From Candidatus Kapaibacterium sp. (lineage in GTDB: Bacteria; Bacteroidota; Ignavibacteria; Kapaibacteriales; Kapaibacteriaceae), in contig JALHPC010000031.1 of assembly GCA_022842685.1 (NCBI GenBank), forward strand, positions 1 to 32,526: DNA of 32,526 bases, given 5' to 3'. The notes beneath the pieces are model-generated. The model made no database searches, had not been told where the DNA came from, and saw only the letters and a program-made list of their open reading frames with translations. Shown here piece by piece: positions 16,338 to 23,733 of the stretch (the first letter of the stretch is position 1; each line of letters opens with the position of its first letter). The translations under genes and the position numbers were made by a program.

Positions 16338-16604
16338 TCAACAGCGTATTGGTGCACAGCACTGCGCCTGATTTATAGAGCAGCTGCGAGAGAATTTACA
16401 CGCCACCAGAAGCAACGTCGCCAATACACATATCGCCACGATTTTGGCTAGGCAAGCCAACAACGTCACTGGCTGCGTCGCGAATGTCAATCTGGGTTGC
16501 CGTATTCGTTGGGGCAACGATGGGTGCTGCGAGGCGTAAGCGGCATAGCTGATGGAAACGGTAAACACGAGCATCGCAACGATGCCAAGAAGTCGAATGA
16601 ACAT
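16338..16604 (-). CDS. Doubtful small membrane protein
   Basis: An 88-codon ATG frame encodes an N-terminal signal-like segment (MFIRLLGIVAMLVFTVSISYAAYA), a short polar linker (SQHPSLPQRIRQPRL) and a second hydrophobic helix (VTLLACLAKIVAICVLATLLLVAC), then a Cys-rich tail. Signal and helix make it more plausible than other frames here, and a two-helix small membrane protein is possible. There is no ribosome-binding site, no family and no operon partner. It could equally be the start of a broken gene. Confidence 0.3.
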   Translation of the reverse strand: MFIRLLGIVAMLVFTVSISYAAYASQHPSLPQRIRQPRLTFATQPVTLLACLAKIVAICVLATLLLVACKFSRSCSINQAQCCAPIRC

Positions 16605-16782
16605 AGGAAGAACACGGTGAACGTCGTTGTCAACTAAAGACTACAACGTGACGTAGCTAGCAGTACTGCCTATTTGATACCTGCGTTCTTGTGTTGCTTA
16701 GGTAACGTCTTTGTTAGCGTCGCCTGGCGTTCAACTCATGAATTTCACGAAGAGATCTTGGTGCCTGTCGTATCATTGCGTT

Positions 16783-17172
16783 ATGAAACGCTTGAACATT
16801 TCGTCAGGTGCGCCTTGGGAGTCAACGGCAGGGTATTCGCGCGCTGTGCGTATTGGCAACATTGTTGAAGTTGCTGGTACAACGGCCATGCGAGACAATC
16901 TCGTAGTTGCCGAAGGAGATGCCTACGGCCAGGCCACATACGTCCTGTCTGTTATACGTGCTGCTCTGCAGCAAGCCAGTGCCAGCATGGAGGACGTGAT
17001 TCGAACGAGGATTTATGTCACATCATCGCTTGTTGTCGATGACGTGCTTCGTGCTCATGGCGAGGTATTCGGACAGATTCGGCCTGCTGCCACGCTGGTT
17101 GTGGTAAGTGCATTAATCGACCCCCGGCTGCTTGTTGAAATAGAAGCAACGGCCATCATCCAGCAACCATGA
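16783..17172 (+). CDS. RidA family protein (Rid/YjgF/YER057c/UK114)
   Basis: This 129-aa protein is a typical length for the family. RidA-type enzymes deaminate reactive enamine/imine intermediates such as 2-aminoacrylate in the cytoplasm. Family segments are SRAVRIGNIVEVAGTTA, the helix region YVLSVIRAALQQASASMEDVIRTRIYVTS, and the substrate-site strand RPAATLVVVSALIDPRLLVEIEATAI with the conserved Arg. It belongs to a subgroup with IRPAATLV rather than the N-x-P-x-R-x of canonical RidA, so exact specificity is uncertain. I use the ATG at 16783 because family proteins begin close to the MKRLNISSGAPWE segment. The stop overlaps the next start (ATGA). Confidence 0.9.
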   Translation: MKRLNISSGAPWESTAGYSRAVRIGNIVEVAGTTAMRDNLVVAEGDAYGQATYVLSVIRAALQQASASMEDVIRTRIYVTSSLVVDDVLRAHGEVFGQIRPAATLVVVSALIDPRLLVEIEATAIIQQP

Positions 17173-17813
17173 ATCCTATCGACGGTACACATTTCGAACT
17201 CCCGCTTGTGTGGGATCTGTTCGCCACATTTTTGTTCGCAGCAGCAGGTACAGTTCGTACCATCCGGCGTGGCTACGATGTTGTTGGCGTGGTTGTCGTT
17301 GCAGTAGCTGGAAGTCTTGGCGGAGGTATCCTGCGGGATGTTCTGTTAGGGAGTTTGCCGCCTGTGTCCCTTACTGATTACCGCCTGCTAACCGCAGTGT
17401 TGGCGGGCGCTGGGCTTGGCGTAGTGTTGCATCGACTTGTTGTACGTTCAACAACGTTCGTTGGACATGTCGATTCGGTCTCGATTGGAATGTATGCTGT
17501 TTTTGGCGCTCAGAAGGCCATCCTGATGGGCGTTGCACCCCTGTCGGCCCTCTTCATCGGCATCATCAACGCCGTAGGCGGCGGTCTGCTCCGCGACATC
17601 ATCATGCGGGAAGAACCCGAAGTGTTTAAGCCAAGTCACTTCTATGCGATAGCTGTGGCAGCAGGAGGCGTTGTATTCCTAGCCATGTGCTGGTATGCTC
17701 CGATGAGTTCCGAAATGGCTGGACTGATTGCCGTTGCAGTTACCTTCCTTGTACGCGTACTCGCCTTGCGGTTCAACTGGCGGACGCGTAGGGTGCAGCG
17801 GACGTTGCGGTAG
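17169..17813 (+). CDS. TRIC/UPF0126 family membrane protein (YadS-like cation channel)
   Basis: This 214-aa protein has about seven transmembrane segments in two internal repeats, each with a glycine-rich motif: GSLGGGILRDVLLG near residue 52 and NAVGGGLLRDIIMREEP near 136. These are the hallmark of prokaryotic TRIC (UPF0126) channels, which conduct monovalent cations as trimers in the inner membrane; some homologues have been proposed as glycine transporters. The ATG overlaps the stop of the RidA-like gene by 4 bp, so they are co-translated. RidA relieves damage from serine- and glycine-linked metabolism, so the pairing could be functional, but this is speculation. The gene ends convergently with the barrel gene at 17855. 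Confidence 0.92.
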   Translation: MNPIDGTHFELPLVWDLFATFLFAAAGTVRTIRRGYDVVGVVVVAVAGSLGGGILRDVLLGSLPPVSLTDYRLLTAVLAGAGLGVVLHRLVVRSTTFVGHVDSVSIGMYAVFGAQKAILMGVAPLSALFIGIINAVGGGLLRDIIMREEPEVFKPSHFYAIAVAAGGVVFLAMCWYAPMSSEMAGLIAVAVTFLVRVLALRFNWRTRRVQRTLR

Positions 17814-17854
17814 TGACGGCTGATAAGCGATGGAAGAATCTCTCCAAGGTCGTT

Positions 17855-18601
17855 CTACATCCGTACAAGCAACGACACACCGCCAGCGGCAGAGAAGGTT
17901 GGGACCGGTGGAAACAATTGGTTGAAATTGAATCCACCGGCTGAAAAAGTAATAATAGGGGGACCAAACATAAGGGAGCGAACTACATACATGATGCGTC
18001 CATCAAGTATCAGGGATATTGTAGAACTAAGGGCCACCTCGGCTCCTAAGCCGGCCTGCAATACGAAGGGAAACATTGAAAATCCGAGTTCCTCTTTTCG
18101 GGTCACTGATGGCTGCTCCACATTTGAAGCATCGAGCTCAGTGGACTCGATGGACTGCGAAGTGATAACAGCAAGGGTAAATCCACCAAAGCCATAGGGT
18201 CGAATCGGGGATGCCGAGTCGCCAAAGCGATAGACAATCGAAGCTGGTAGCTCGATGATGGCCTGTTGGCTCGTAAGTTCGAGCGAGTAGTCAGGGTCAC
18301 TGACTTGCTGACTGAACAAGCTTCTTGATTCGAACCGACGAAACGACGGCTCGAGTCGAACCAATATATTCGTGTCCGCAATATTTAGGTCGACTACAAG
18401 TCCCGCAGCAAAGCCCAGTGGTGACGACCAACTTGTCGACGTGTATGAGGCCTCGTTAAACAGAATCCAACGAGGCGCACTTAACGGACTGCTGAATGCA
18501 AAGCGCAGTCCAGATCGTGAAAGTTCGATAGCATGGGCCGACATGGTGCAGGCGATAACCATACTCAGTAACAAGGAGGCCAACGGTGCAGTACTCTTCA
18601 T
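17855..18601 (-). CDS. Outer-membrane beta-barrel-like protein (third of three)
   Basis: This 248-aa exported protein has a signal peptide MKSTAPLASLLLSMVIACTMSAHA. The rest is built of amphipathic strands: ILVRLEPSFRRF, QAIIELPASIVYRF, IRPYGFGGFTLAV, VLQAGLGAEVALS and a C-terminal strand GGVSLLVRM. This is the pattern of small outer-membrane barrels of the PorT/OmpW-like type. It shares with the two upstream genes the order LEPS-type strand, ELP/DIP-type strand, and a Gly-rich late strand, so the three are likely ancient paralogues or functional equivalents. Specific function is unknown. It is the last gene of the minus-strand run and begins 20 bp after the preceding stop. Confidence 0.72.
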   Translation of the reverse strand: MKSTAPLASLLLSMVIACTMSAHAIELSRSGLRFAFSSPLSAPRWILFNEASYTSTSWSSPLGFAAGLVVDLNIADTNILVRLEPSFRRFESRSLFSQQVSDPDYSLELTSQQAIIELPASIVYRFGDSASPIRPYGFGGFTLAVITSQSIESTELDASNVEQPSVTRKEELGFSMFPFVLQAGLGAEVALSSTISLILDGRIMYVVRSLMFGPPIITFSAGGFNFNQLFPPVPTFSAAGGVSLLVRM

Positions 18602-18621
18602 AAGACCTAGGTGAAATGACG

Positions 18622-19347
18622 TTACAGACGGATGGCGATACCGGCTCCAAAAACAACGCTCGTCGTTGGCAAATATAACTCGTTTAGGCGCTCAGAGGAC
18701 CAGCGCGCGCTAACACTTGGATCGCTTAGGCGATGCGCTAATCTAACATCAACCTGTGCATCAAGGGACGTTGCAAGATGAAATGATGTACCCATGGTGA
18801 AAAGAGCCGAAAAGCCCGCCTCTAAGGCGCCCTGAGTATGTTCGTCATTTACGGTGTATCGATACCACTCGTTGTCATCGTTTAACGACCAATTTGTGTA
18901 TTGTGCATTCCATGTTAAACCGCGTCCCAGCGTAAGCACTCCACCAAAGCCAAAGAACGGCGTGATGTGATCGTTGCCCCTTGCCAAGTACGTAACAAAT
19001 GCCGGGATATCTAGGAGCTGATACTGAGCATCAAGATAGCCAGATGTGGGTCGAGGATTGCCTGGATCAGGACGTATAGTTCCAAGCTCGGACCGCACGG
19101 AGACACTCCGTAATGTGGTCTCAATGCGACCGCGAAGAATTGGTCCGAGATCAGCTTCGAATGCAAGTCCGTATGATGTGCCAACAGAAAAATCGGAAGT
19201 AACAATTGCCCCTTGCCCTGCCGATCCTACTACTGGTATGTCGATAGCGCTGCGTACACCAACGGCGGTGTTGCTGCATGATGCCAGAGTCATTGCGGCC
19301 ACAGCAGCTAAGAAGGACGTGACGATGAGTCGTACTGAGTCGTTCAT
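18622..19347 (-). CDS. Predicted lipoprotein / beta-barrel-like envelope protein (second of three)
   Basis: This 241-aa protein starts at ATG 19347, which overlaps the upstream stop by 4 bp (ATGA); the longer frame to 19386 would bury the signal sequence. The N-terminus has a lipobox TLASC|SN after a hydrophobic stretch, so it is probably lipid-anchored. The mature part has strand-like repeats: YGLAFEADLGPILRGRIETTL, LDIPAFVTYLARG, ITPFFGFGGVLTLGRGL, ALEAGFSALFTMG and SVVFGAGIAIRL. Both a lipid anchor and a barrel are predicted, an uncommon combination. Function unknown. Confidence 0.7.
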   Translation of the reverse strand: MNDSVRLIVTSFLAAVAAMTLASCSNTAVGVRSAIDIPVVGSAGQGAIVTSDFSVGTSYGLAFEADLGPILRGRIETTLRSVSVRSELGTIRPDPGNPRPTSGYLDAQYQLLDIPAFVTYLARGNDHITPFFGFGGVLTLGRGLTWNAQYTNWSLNDDNEWYRYTVNDEHTQGALEAGFSALFTMGTSFHLATSLDAQVDVRLAHRLSDPSVSARWSSERLNELYLPTTSVVFGAGIAIRL

Positions 19348-20069
19348 AGTTGTGCCAATAGTCCAAGCGATAGGCCAAAGCTCCACCGCGGCGTGTCGTG
19401 ACGAGCAATAAACGTTGTACCCGTGTTAGGGTCGAGTCCTCCTCCAGCGCCTAGAGTTGTGACGGAAGGCCAATAGGATGCACGTATGCCGGCTACTGCC
19501 CTGAGCGTGCTGGATATCGAGATGATGGCGTCAGATCCTGCTGTGGCATTAACTGCCAGCGAGCCAAACTCGGTTGTGGTGCTTGCGATGCCACTCCTGC
19601 TAATCTCCTCGACGTTGCTTACTGTTACCCTCTGCGTTACCGTGGACTGAAGTGTCTGGGCAATAGGAAGCCACACAGTTGGACCTGCAAACACCCGTAT
19701 CGCAAACGAGCTGTCTAAAGAGAATACTGGCAGCACAGCTTGTACGGGTAGTTCGAAGAGCGTGGTCGTTGATGCGAACGTATATGCCGCTAACGAGTTC
19801 GCGAGCGAAGGATCGCCGGATGTCGTAGAGACTGGTATGTAGCGAAGTGAAGGCTCAAGTCTGAGGCCAATAGCACCACGACGATGACGCTCGATCGTGA
19901 CTCCGACGATGGCGTTCGGCGTCTGCGTCGTTTCCTCCGTGAGCGATGGATCCGTCATGGAAGAGGCCATAAACTCAGCACTGATTTTTGGCCCAACTCG
20001 TGTTCCAGCGCATGATGCCAGAATGAGTGTGGCGAATATCGCCGTTGTTAGGTACAGAGCGCTATGCAC
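19344..20069 (-). CDS. Predicted lipoprotein / beta-barrel-like envelope protein (first of three)
   Basis: This 241-aa protein is the same length as its neighbour. A signal sequence with a lipobox (LILASC|AGT) gives Cys20 as the likely acylated residue. The mature part contains IGLRLEPSLRYIPV, TLFELPVQAVLPVF, IRVFAGPTVWLPI, a Thr/Ser-rich segment and the closing strand WSFGLSLGLLAQL, as expected of a small barrel-like envelope protein. It starts 5 bp after the stop of the S10 peptidase gene and overlaps the next gene, so the four genes look like one operon. No specific family is recognised. Confidence 0.7.
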   Translation of the reverse strand: MHSALYLTTAIFATLILASCAGTRVGPKISAEFMASSMTDPSLTEETTQTPNAIVGVTIERHRRGAIGLRLEPSLRYIPVSTTSGDPSLANSLAAYTFASTTTLFELPVQAVLPVFSLDSSFAIRVFAGPTVWLPIAQTLQSTVTQRVTVSNVEEISRSGIASTTTEFGSLAVNATAGSDAIISISSTLRAVAGIRASYWPSVTTLGAGGGLDPNTGTTFIARHDTPRWSFGLSLGLLAQL

Positions 20070-20074
20070 GGATA

Positions 20075-21586
20075 TTACCGGAAGAATCTCTTCGCGTCGT
20101 CCTTCATACGCACAAGTTCACTCTTGAGCAAATACATCATGTGGCCGGCGTTGTAATACGTCATGGATACGTTAGGACGTAACGCCGTAGGCAAGCCCAT
20201 GTGCGATATGGTGTATTCGGCAGCATGGAACGGCGTCGCTAAATCGTAATATCCGTTTAACACCCAAACACGTAAGTCAGGATTCGACGCCATGGCGCTG
20301 CGCAGTGCAGGTGCAACGCTAAGATATTCGTTGGTTGCGCCCGAAAAATCCCATGGACGCACCTTGCCCGTTAGGACCTCGTATGGCAAGGCAGTCGTTA
20401 CGCCCAGTTCTCGCCGCAGATAATCGTTGATGCACGTCGAATATGCTCCCTGAACGGCCGGCGCATAGCTTGGGTCGCGTTCCTGCCACTCGCTCAGCGG
20501 GTCGGTCATGATTCCCGTGTATCGGCTGTCGAAGCGTCCCACAACCTTGCCCTCGGTGCGCAGCAGCTCTTGCGTTAGTCGATGGATATTGGGCCTCAGG
20601 TTGGTTCGTTCAACGTATAACCTGTCCAACCCCGTATAGTACACAACGCTGTCGACCGCTTGCGTACGCGGTGCCCCTTGTAAACCATCACCAAGCATAA
20701 GGGCTAGTGTATAGGGGCCCCCAGCAAATTGACGGGCACGCTGTACCACTTCTTCAAGGGGCATCGACAGCAGCGTGGGCGAGAGCTTTTTGTGGTACCA
20801 AGCGGTGGCGGTGTAGGAGGGTAAAAACAGTGCAAACGGGAGGTCGTTGCCGTCGTCAAACGAGATGGTTTGGAATTGCAAGACGGCCGACACGAGGATG
20901 ACGCCGTTGAGGAACATGCCGTAGCGACCTTGCAGGTGATCGCTCAGGGCCGAGGCGCGCGTAGTGCCGTACGATTCGCCGATGAGGAATTTTGGCGACG
21001 CCCAGCGGGCATTGGTACTCGTCCAACGATGGATAAAGTCGCCAACTGATTCAACGTCTTGCTGCACGCCGTGGAACGTGCGAGCTTCCTTTTCGTCGTT
21101 AGCGCGGGAGAAGCCCGTGCTTACGGGGTCGATAAACACAAGGTCGGTAAGGTCGAGCCACGACTGGTCGTTATCGACGAGCTTGTAGGGTGGGGGCAGC
21201 GGCGAGCCATCATCGTTCATAGCTACGCGCCGTGGACCCAGTGTGCCAAGGTGTAACCACACGCTCGACGAGCCGGGACCGCCATTGAAGCTAAACGTAA
21301 CCGGACGTTTTGTGGGGTCGGCAACGCCAGTGCGGGTGTAGGCGATAAAGAAGACCTTGGCCCGTTCGGTGCCATCCTCGCGAATAAGTGGCAGGTGGCC
21401 TACGGTAACGTCGTAGGTTATGGCCTGGCCGCCAATCGACACCGTCTTGCGGACCGTTGAAGGCGTGTGAAAGATAGCGGCACGGCTGGAGGTGTCGGCC
21501 GCAACAGCAGGCAGGACGGATACACTTAGCAGCAAGGTTGCAAAGGCACAACGTATGCCCTGCAGGGAGGAGAGGAATTCAAGCAT
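20075..21586 (-). CDS. Serine carboxypeptidase-like S10 family peptidase
   Basis: This 503-aa protein is counted from the ATG at 21586. That start gives a signal peptide (hydrophobic FATLLLSVSVLPAVAA, cleaved near VAA-DT), whereas the open frame to 21679 does not. S10 hallmarks are complete: FNGGPGSSSVWLH (oxyanion region, residues 100-112), nucleophile Ser205 in GESYG, Asp448 in NGYYDLATPF and His482 in YYNAGHMMYL. It is therefore predicted to be an active exported carboxypeptidase, acting in the periplasm or beyond on peptides released by other proteases. It leads a minus-strand run with three envelope-protein genes and is divergent from the sigma-factor gene. Confidence 0.93.
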   Translation of the reverse strand: MLEFLSSLQGIRCAFATLLLSVSVLPAVAADTSSRAAIFHTPSTVRKTVSIGGQAITYDVTVGHLPLIREDGTERAKVFFIAYTRTGVADPTKRPVTFSFNGGPGSSSVWLHLGTLGPRRVAMNDDGSPLPPPYKLVDNDQSWLDLTDLVFIDPVSTGFSRANDEKEARTFHGVQQDVESVGDFIHRWTSTNARWASPKFLIGESYGTTRASALSDHLQGRYGMFLNGVILVSAVLQFQTISFDDGNDLPFALFLPSYTATAWYHKKLSPTLLSMPLEEVVQRARQFAGGPYTLALMLGDGLQGAPRTQAVDSVVYYTGLDRLYVERTNLRPNIHRLTQELLRTEGKVVGRFDSRYTGIMTDPLSEWQERDPSYAPAVQGAYSTCINDYLRRELGVTTALPYEVLTGKVRPWDFSGATNEYLSVAPALRSAMASNPDLRVWVLNGYYDLATPFHAAEYTISHMGLPTALRPNVSMTYYNAGHMMYLLKSELVRMKDDAKRFFR

Positions 21587-21682
21587 GGGCAAAACTACAA
21601 AGAAGGGAATCGGAACGTAAGTGCCCGCGTATCTGCGGATAGATGATGCACATTGTGACCATGTTTCCAGTTCCTGCATCTG

Positions 21683-22201
21683 TTGTCCGTGAAGACAGCC
21701 GATGACTTTGTGCAGGCATACAAGAACGTTCGACGCGAGTGCGAACGGTTTGCGTTGTTTGTGGCGCGTGACCGTGAGCTAGCCGCAGACTACTTGCAGG
21801 AGGCACTTACGGCGGCTTTTGCAGCACTCAGGAGGATCGACGACGCCGGTGCGCTAAAAAGCTACGTTATGAGAGCTGTGCTGCGACAGCATCGCAGAAG
21901 CAGTAGCCGTGCGCAGAAAATCGAACTCGCCGATATGGACTTGCTCCGATGTCCTGCATACGCGAATGCCGAAGAAACCACCGATGCACAGCTTGTTCGA
22001 GATGCCATTGCCAATCTGCCGGATGACCAGCGTATTCCATTGGTGCTTGCCGAGATTGAAGGATGGCCACTAGCCGACATCGCAGCAGAGCTTGGGCTTG
22101 GGCTGTCGGCAGTGAAAATGCGAATAAAACGGGGCCGCGACACTGTGATTGAACAACTCCGTGAACAGCCAGTAACGAAGGACAACGTTGACCATGAATG
22201 A
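21683..22201 (+). CDS. ECF-type RNA polymerase sigma factor
   Basis: This 172-aa protein is ECF size. Region 2 covers ERFALFVARDRELAADYLQEALTAAFAALRRI; region 4 is IANLPDDQRIPLVLAEIEGWPLADIAAELGLGLSAVKMRIKRGRDTVIEQL, with a clear helix-turn-helix that would read the -35 element. The start is TTG 21683 or the near GTG 21689; neither has a strong ribosome-binding site. The last 8 bp overlap the next gene, a single-pass membrane protein, as in typical sigma/anti-sigma pairs. The 96-bp gap to the divergent S10 gene may hold an autoregulated promoter. Confidence 0.92.
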   Translation: MSVKTADDFVQAYKNVRRECERFALFVARDRELAADYLQEALTAAFAALRRIDDAGALKSYVMRAVLRQHRRSSSRAQKIELADMDLLRCPAYANAEETTDAQLVRDAIANLPDDQRIPLVLAEIEGWPLADIAAELGLGLSAVKMRIKRGRDTVIEQLREQPVTKDNVDHE

Positions 22202-23597
22202 ACAACGATTAGAATCCGCTCTCTCAGTCATTCGTCAGTCGGACGTTGTGATGCACATTGTGACCGATGATGTACTTGCAAAAATCACTCAGCGCAAACG
22301 AAGTTACCCATGGCTTCTCCTGGCCATGGGACTATCCCTTGCGTTGGGACTCTGGATGTTGCCCTATGGTACCGAAGAGCCAAGCCAGCCGCACGCTGGT
22401 GCATCAACATCACAAAACCACGTTGCGGAGCGCAGAGCAGCAACTGCACACGTTATCGATTCCCATCAACACTCTGCGATAGCGTCTGAAATCAACAAGA
22501 CATCGAACGCAACAGCCGGGATATATCGAGTTTACACACCCATCGCGTTCAGCAGGATTGCCCAGAACGAAGCCGGTGAACTTGCAGCTCGCGTGGAAAT
22601 AGATCTGACAAACGAAGAGCTGCTGAGATTGGGGATTGCGGTTGACTCTGGGGCGGTATATCAGGTTGGGGGTTCAACGGTAGCTATAGACACAGCTCGG
22701 TTTAGGCTGAAAAATGTCAATGTTACTCAAGTCAACGGCACCGACAGACTTTGGTTGGCTGCTCCTTTACGATTGTATAATCAGCGCTATGTAGATGATG
22801 CATCAATGTTCCACGAGCCATGGAGCGCCTATCCGAACCCCGTTGCAGAGAGCTCGGAGATACAATCGCTCCCTGCAGTTACCAATTGCAACTCTATTCT
22901 GTCAAGAATCAGTTTTGACGACTCGAAGTTCTTACCGCAGGCAGTTGCCGAGTTTCCTCGTGTTAGAGACCTAGCAATTCAGGTAGGCGTTGCACTTGGT
23001 TTGCATGCAACGTGCGTCGACTCCATGCTCGTCTTCGAATTCGTCGAGCAGGGTGTCCGGCTTCCCGTCGATCGGTTGCTTGTACCAATCAAGTATAGCA
23101 CACCGTGGATAGCCGATCCAAATGCCGAAGGTGAACGTCGCCGTCTCGTTGGTGTCTCGTGGTTCTTCCCAACCAAGGAGCTCTTCGACCGATTGCCGGA
23201 GCGCATATCGAACTTCATCCGACCTGAGTACGAGGCTACTCTGACGTTCGTCGAAGAACAGCTCTCTCGCGATCAATTATGCAACTTGCTCACCAAACCG
23301 TCGGCCCTTGGCCTATGCACTACCGTCGATAACCGATTGTCTATCGACGGTGTTGGGCCCATTCCCGCACGTAGCGCCGTCACGATTTCTGTGCGTAGCC
23401 AGCAGCCCACCATGGCCGATGTTTCCATTGTTTCTGACCTAGGTCAGACGCTCCTTGTTGAAAGGGGCATCGCCTTACCCGGTGGGCTACACAAGGTACA
23501 GCTACAGGTGTCTGGACGCAACATCCCGGCCGGGGCATACAACGTTGTTGTCACGTCAAGTCTTGGAACAGCCACGTCTCGGATCTTGGTGGAATAG
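22194..23597 (+). CDS. Putative membrane anti-sigma factor with T9SS-type C-terminal domain
   Basis: This 467-aa protein starts at ATG 22194, overlapping the sigma-factor stop by 8 bp. About 38 cytoplasmic residues are followed by a single transmembrane segment (about 39-57, YPWLLLAMGLSLALGLWML), then a large periplasmic part. This is the topology of ECF anti-sigma factors, and the neighbour is an ECF sigma. Part of the periplasmic region (about 105-390) is unrecognised and includes WSAYPNP near 203. The last 65 or so residues (ADVSIVSDLGQTLLVERGIALPGG ... IPAGAYNVVVTSS ... RILVE) look like the T9SS type A domains at 6809 and 14382 in this window. A non-cleaved membrane protein bearing such a domain is unusual. 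Confidence 0.75.
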   Translation: MNEQRLESALSVIRQSDVVMHIVTDDVLAKITQRKRSYPWLLLAMGLSLALGLWMLPYGTEEPSQPHAGASTSQNHVAERRAATAHVIDSHQHSAIASEINKTSNATAGIYRVYTPIAFSRIAQNEAGELAARVEIDLTNEELLRLGIAVDSGAVYQVGGSTVAIDTARFRLKNVNVTQVNGTDRLWLAAPLRLYNQRYVDDASMFHEPWSAYPNPVAESSEIQSLPAVTNCNSILSRISFDDSKFLPQAVAEFPRVRDLAIQVGVALGLHATCVDSMLVFEFVEQGVRLPVDRLLVPIKYSTPWIADPNAEGERRRLVGVSWFFPTKELFDRLPERISNFIRPEYEATLTFVEEQLSRDQLCNLLTKPSALGLCTTVDNRLSIDGVGPIPARSAVTISVRSQQPTMADVSIVSDLGQTLLVERGIALPGGLHKVQLQVSGRNIPAGAYNVVVTSSLGTATSRILVE

Positions 23598-23733
23598 TAT
23601 TCTCTTGCGTTTCGGCACCCGGCTTCGTCAGAGCTCCAGTGCCTGAAGGTGCGTCTCAAACACGACCCGTTGTACAGTGGTCCATACATGGCGTGGGGCA
23701 ATCACGTCCAACGGTTTCTCCGTAGGTTGCGCC

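Noticed and set aside
16096..16362. 88-codon minus-strand frame downstream of the doubtful membrane ORF
   Set aside because: No signal peptide, domain or plausible start; composition looks like non-coding DNA.
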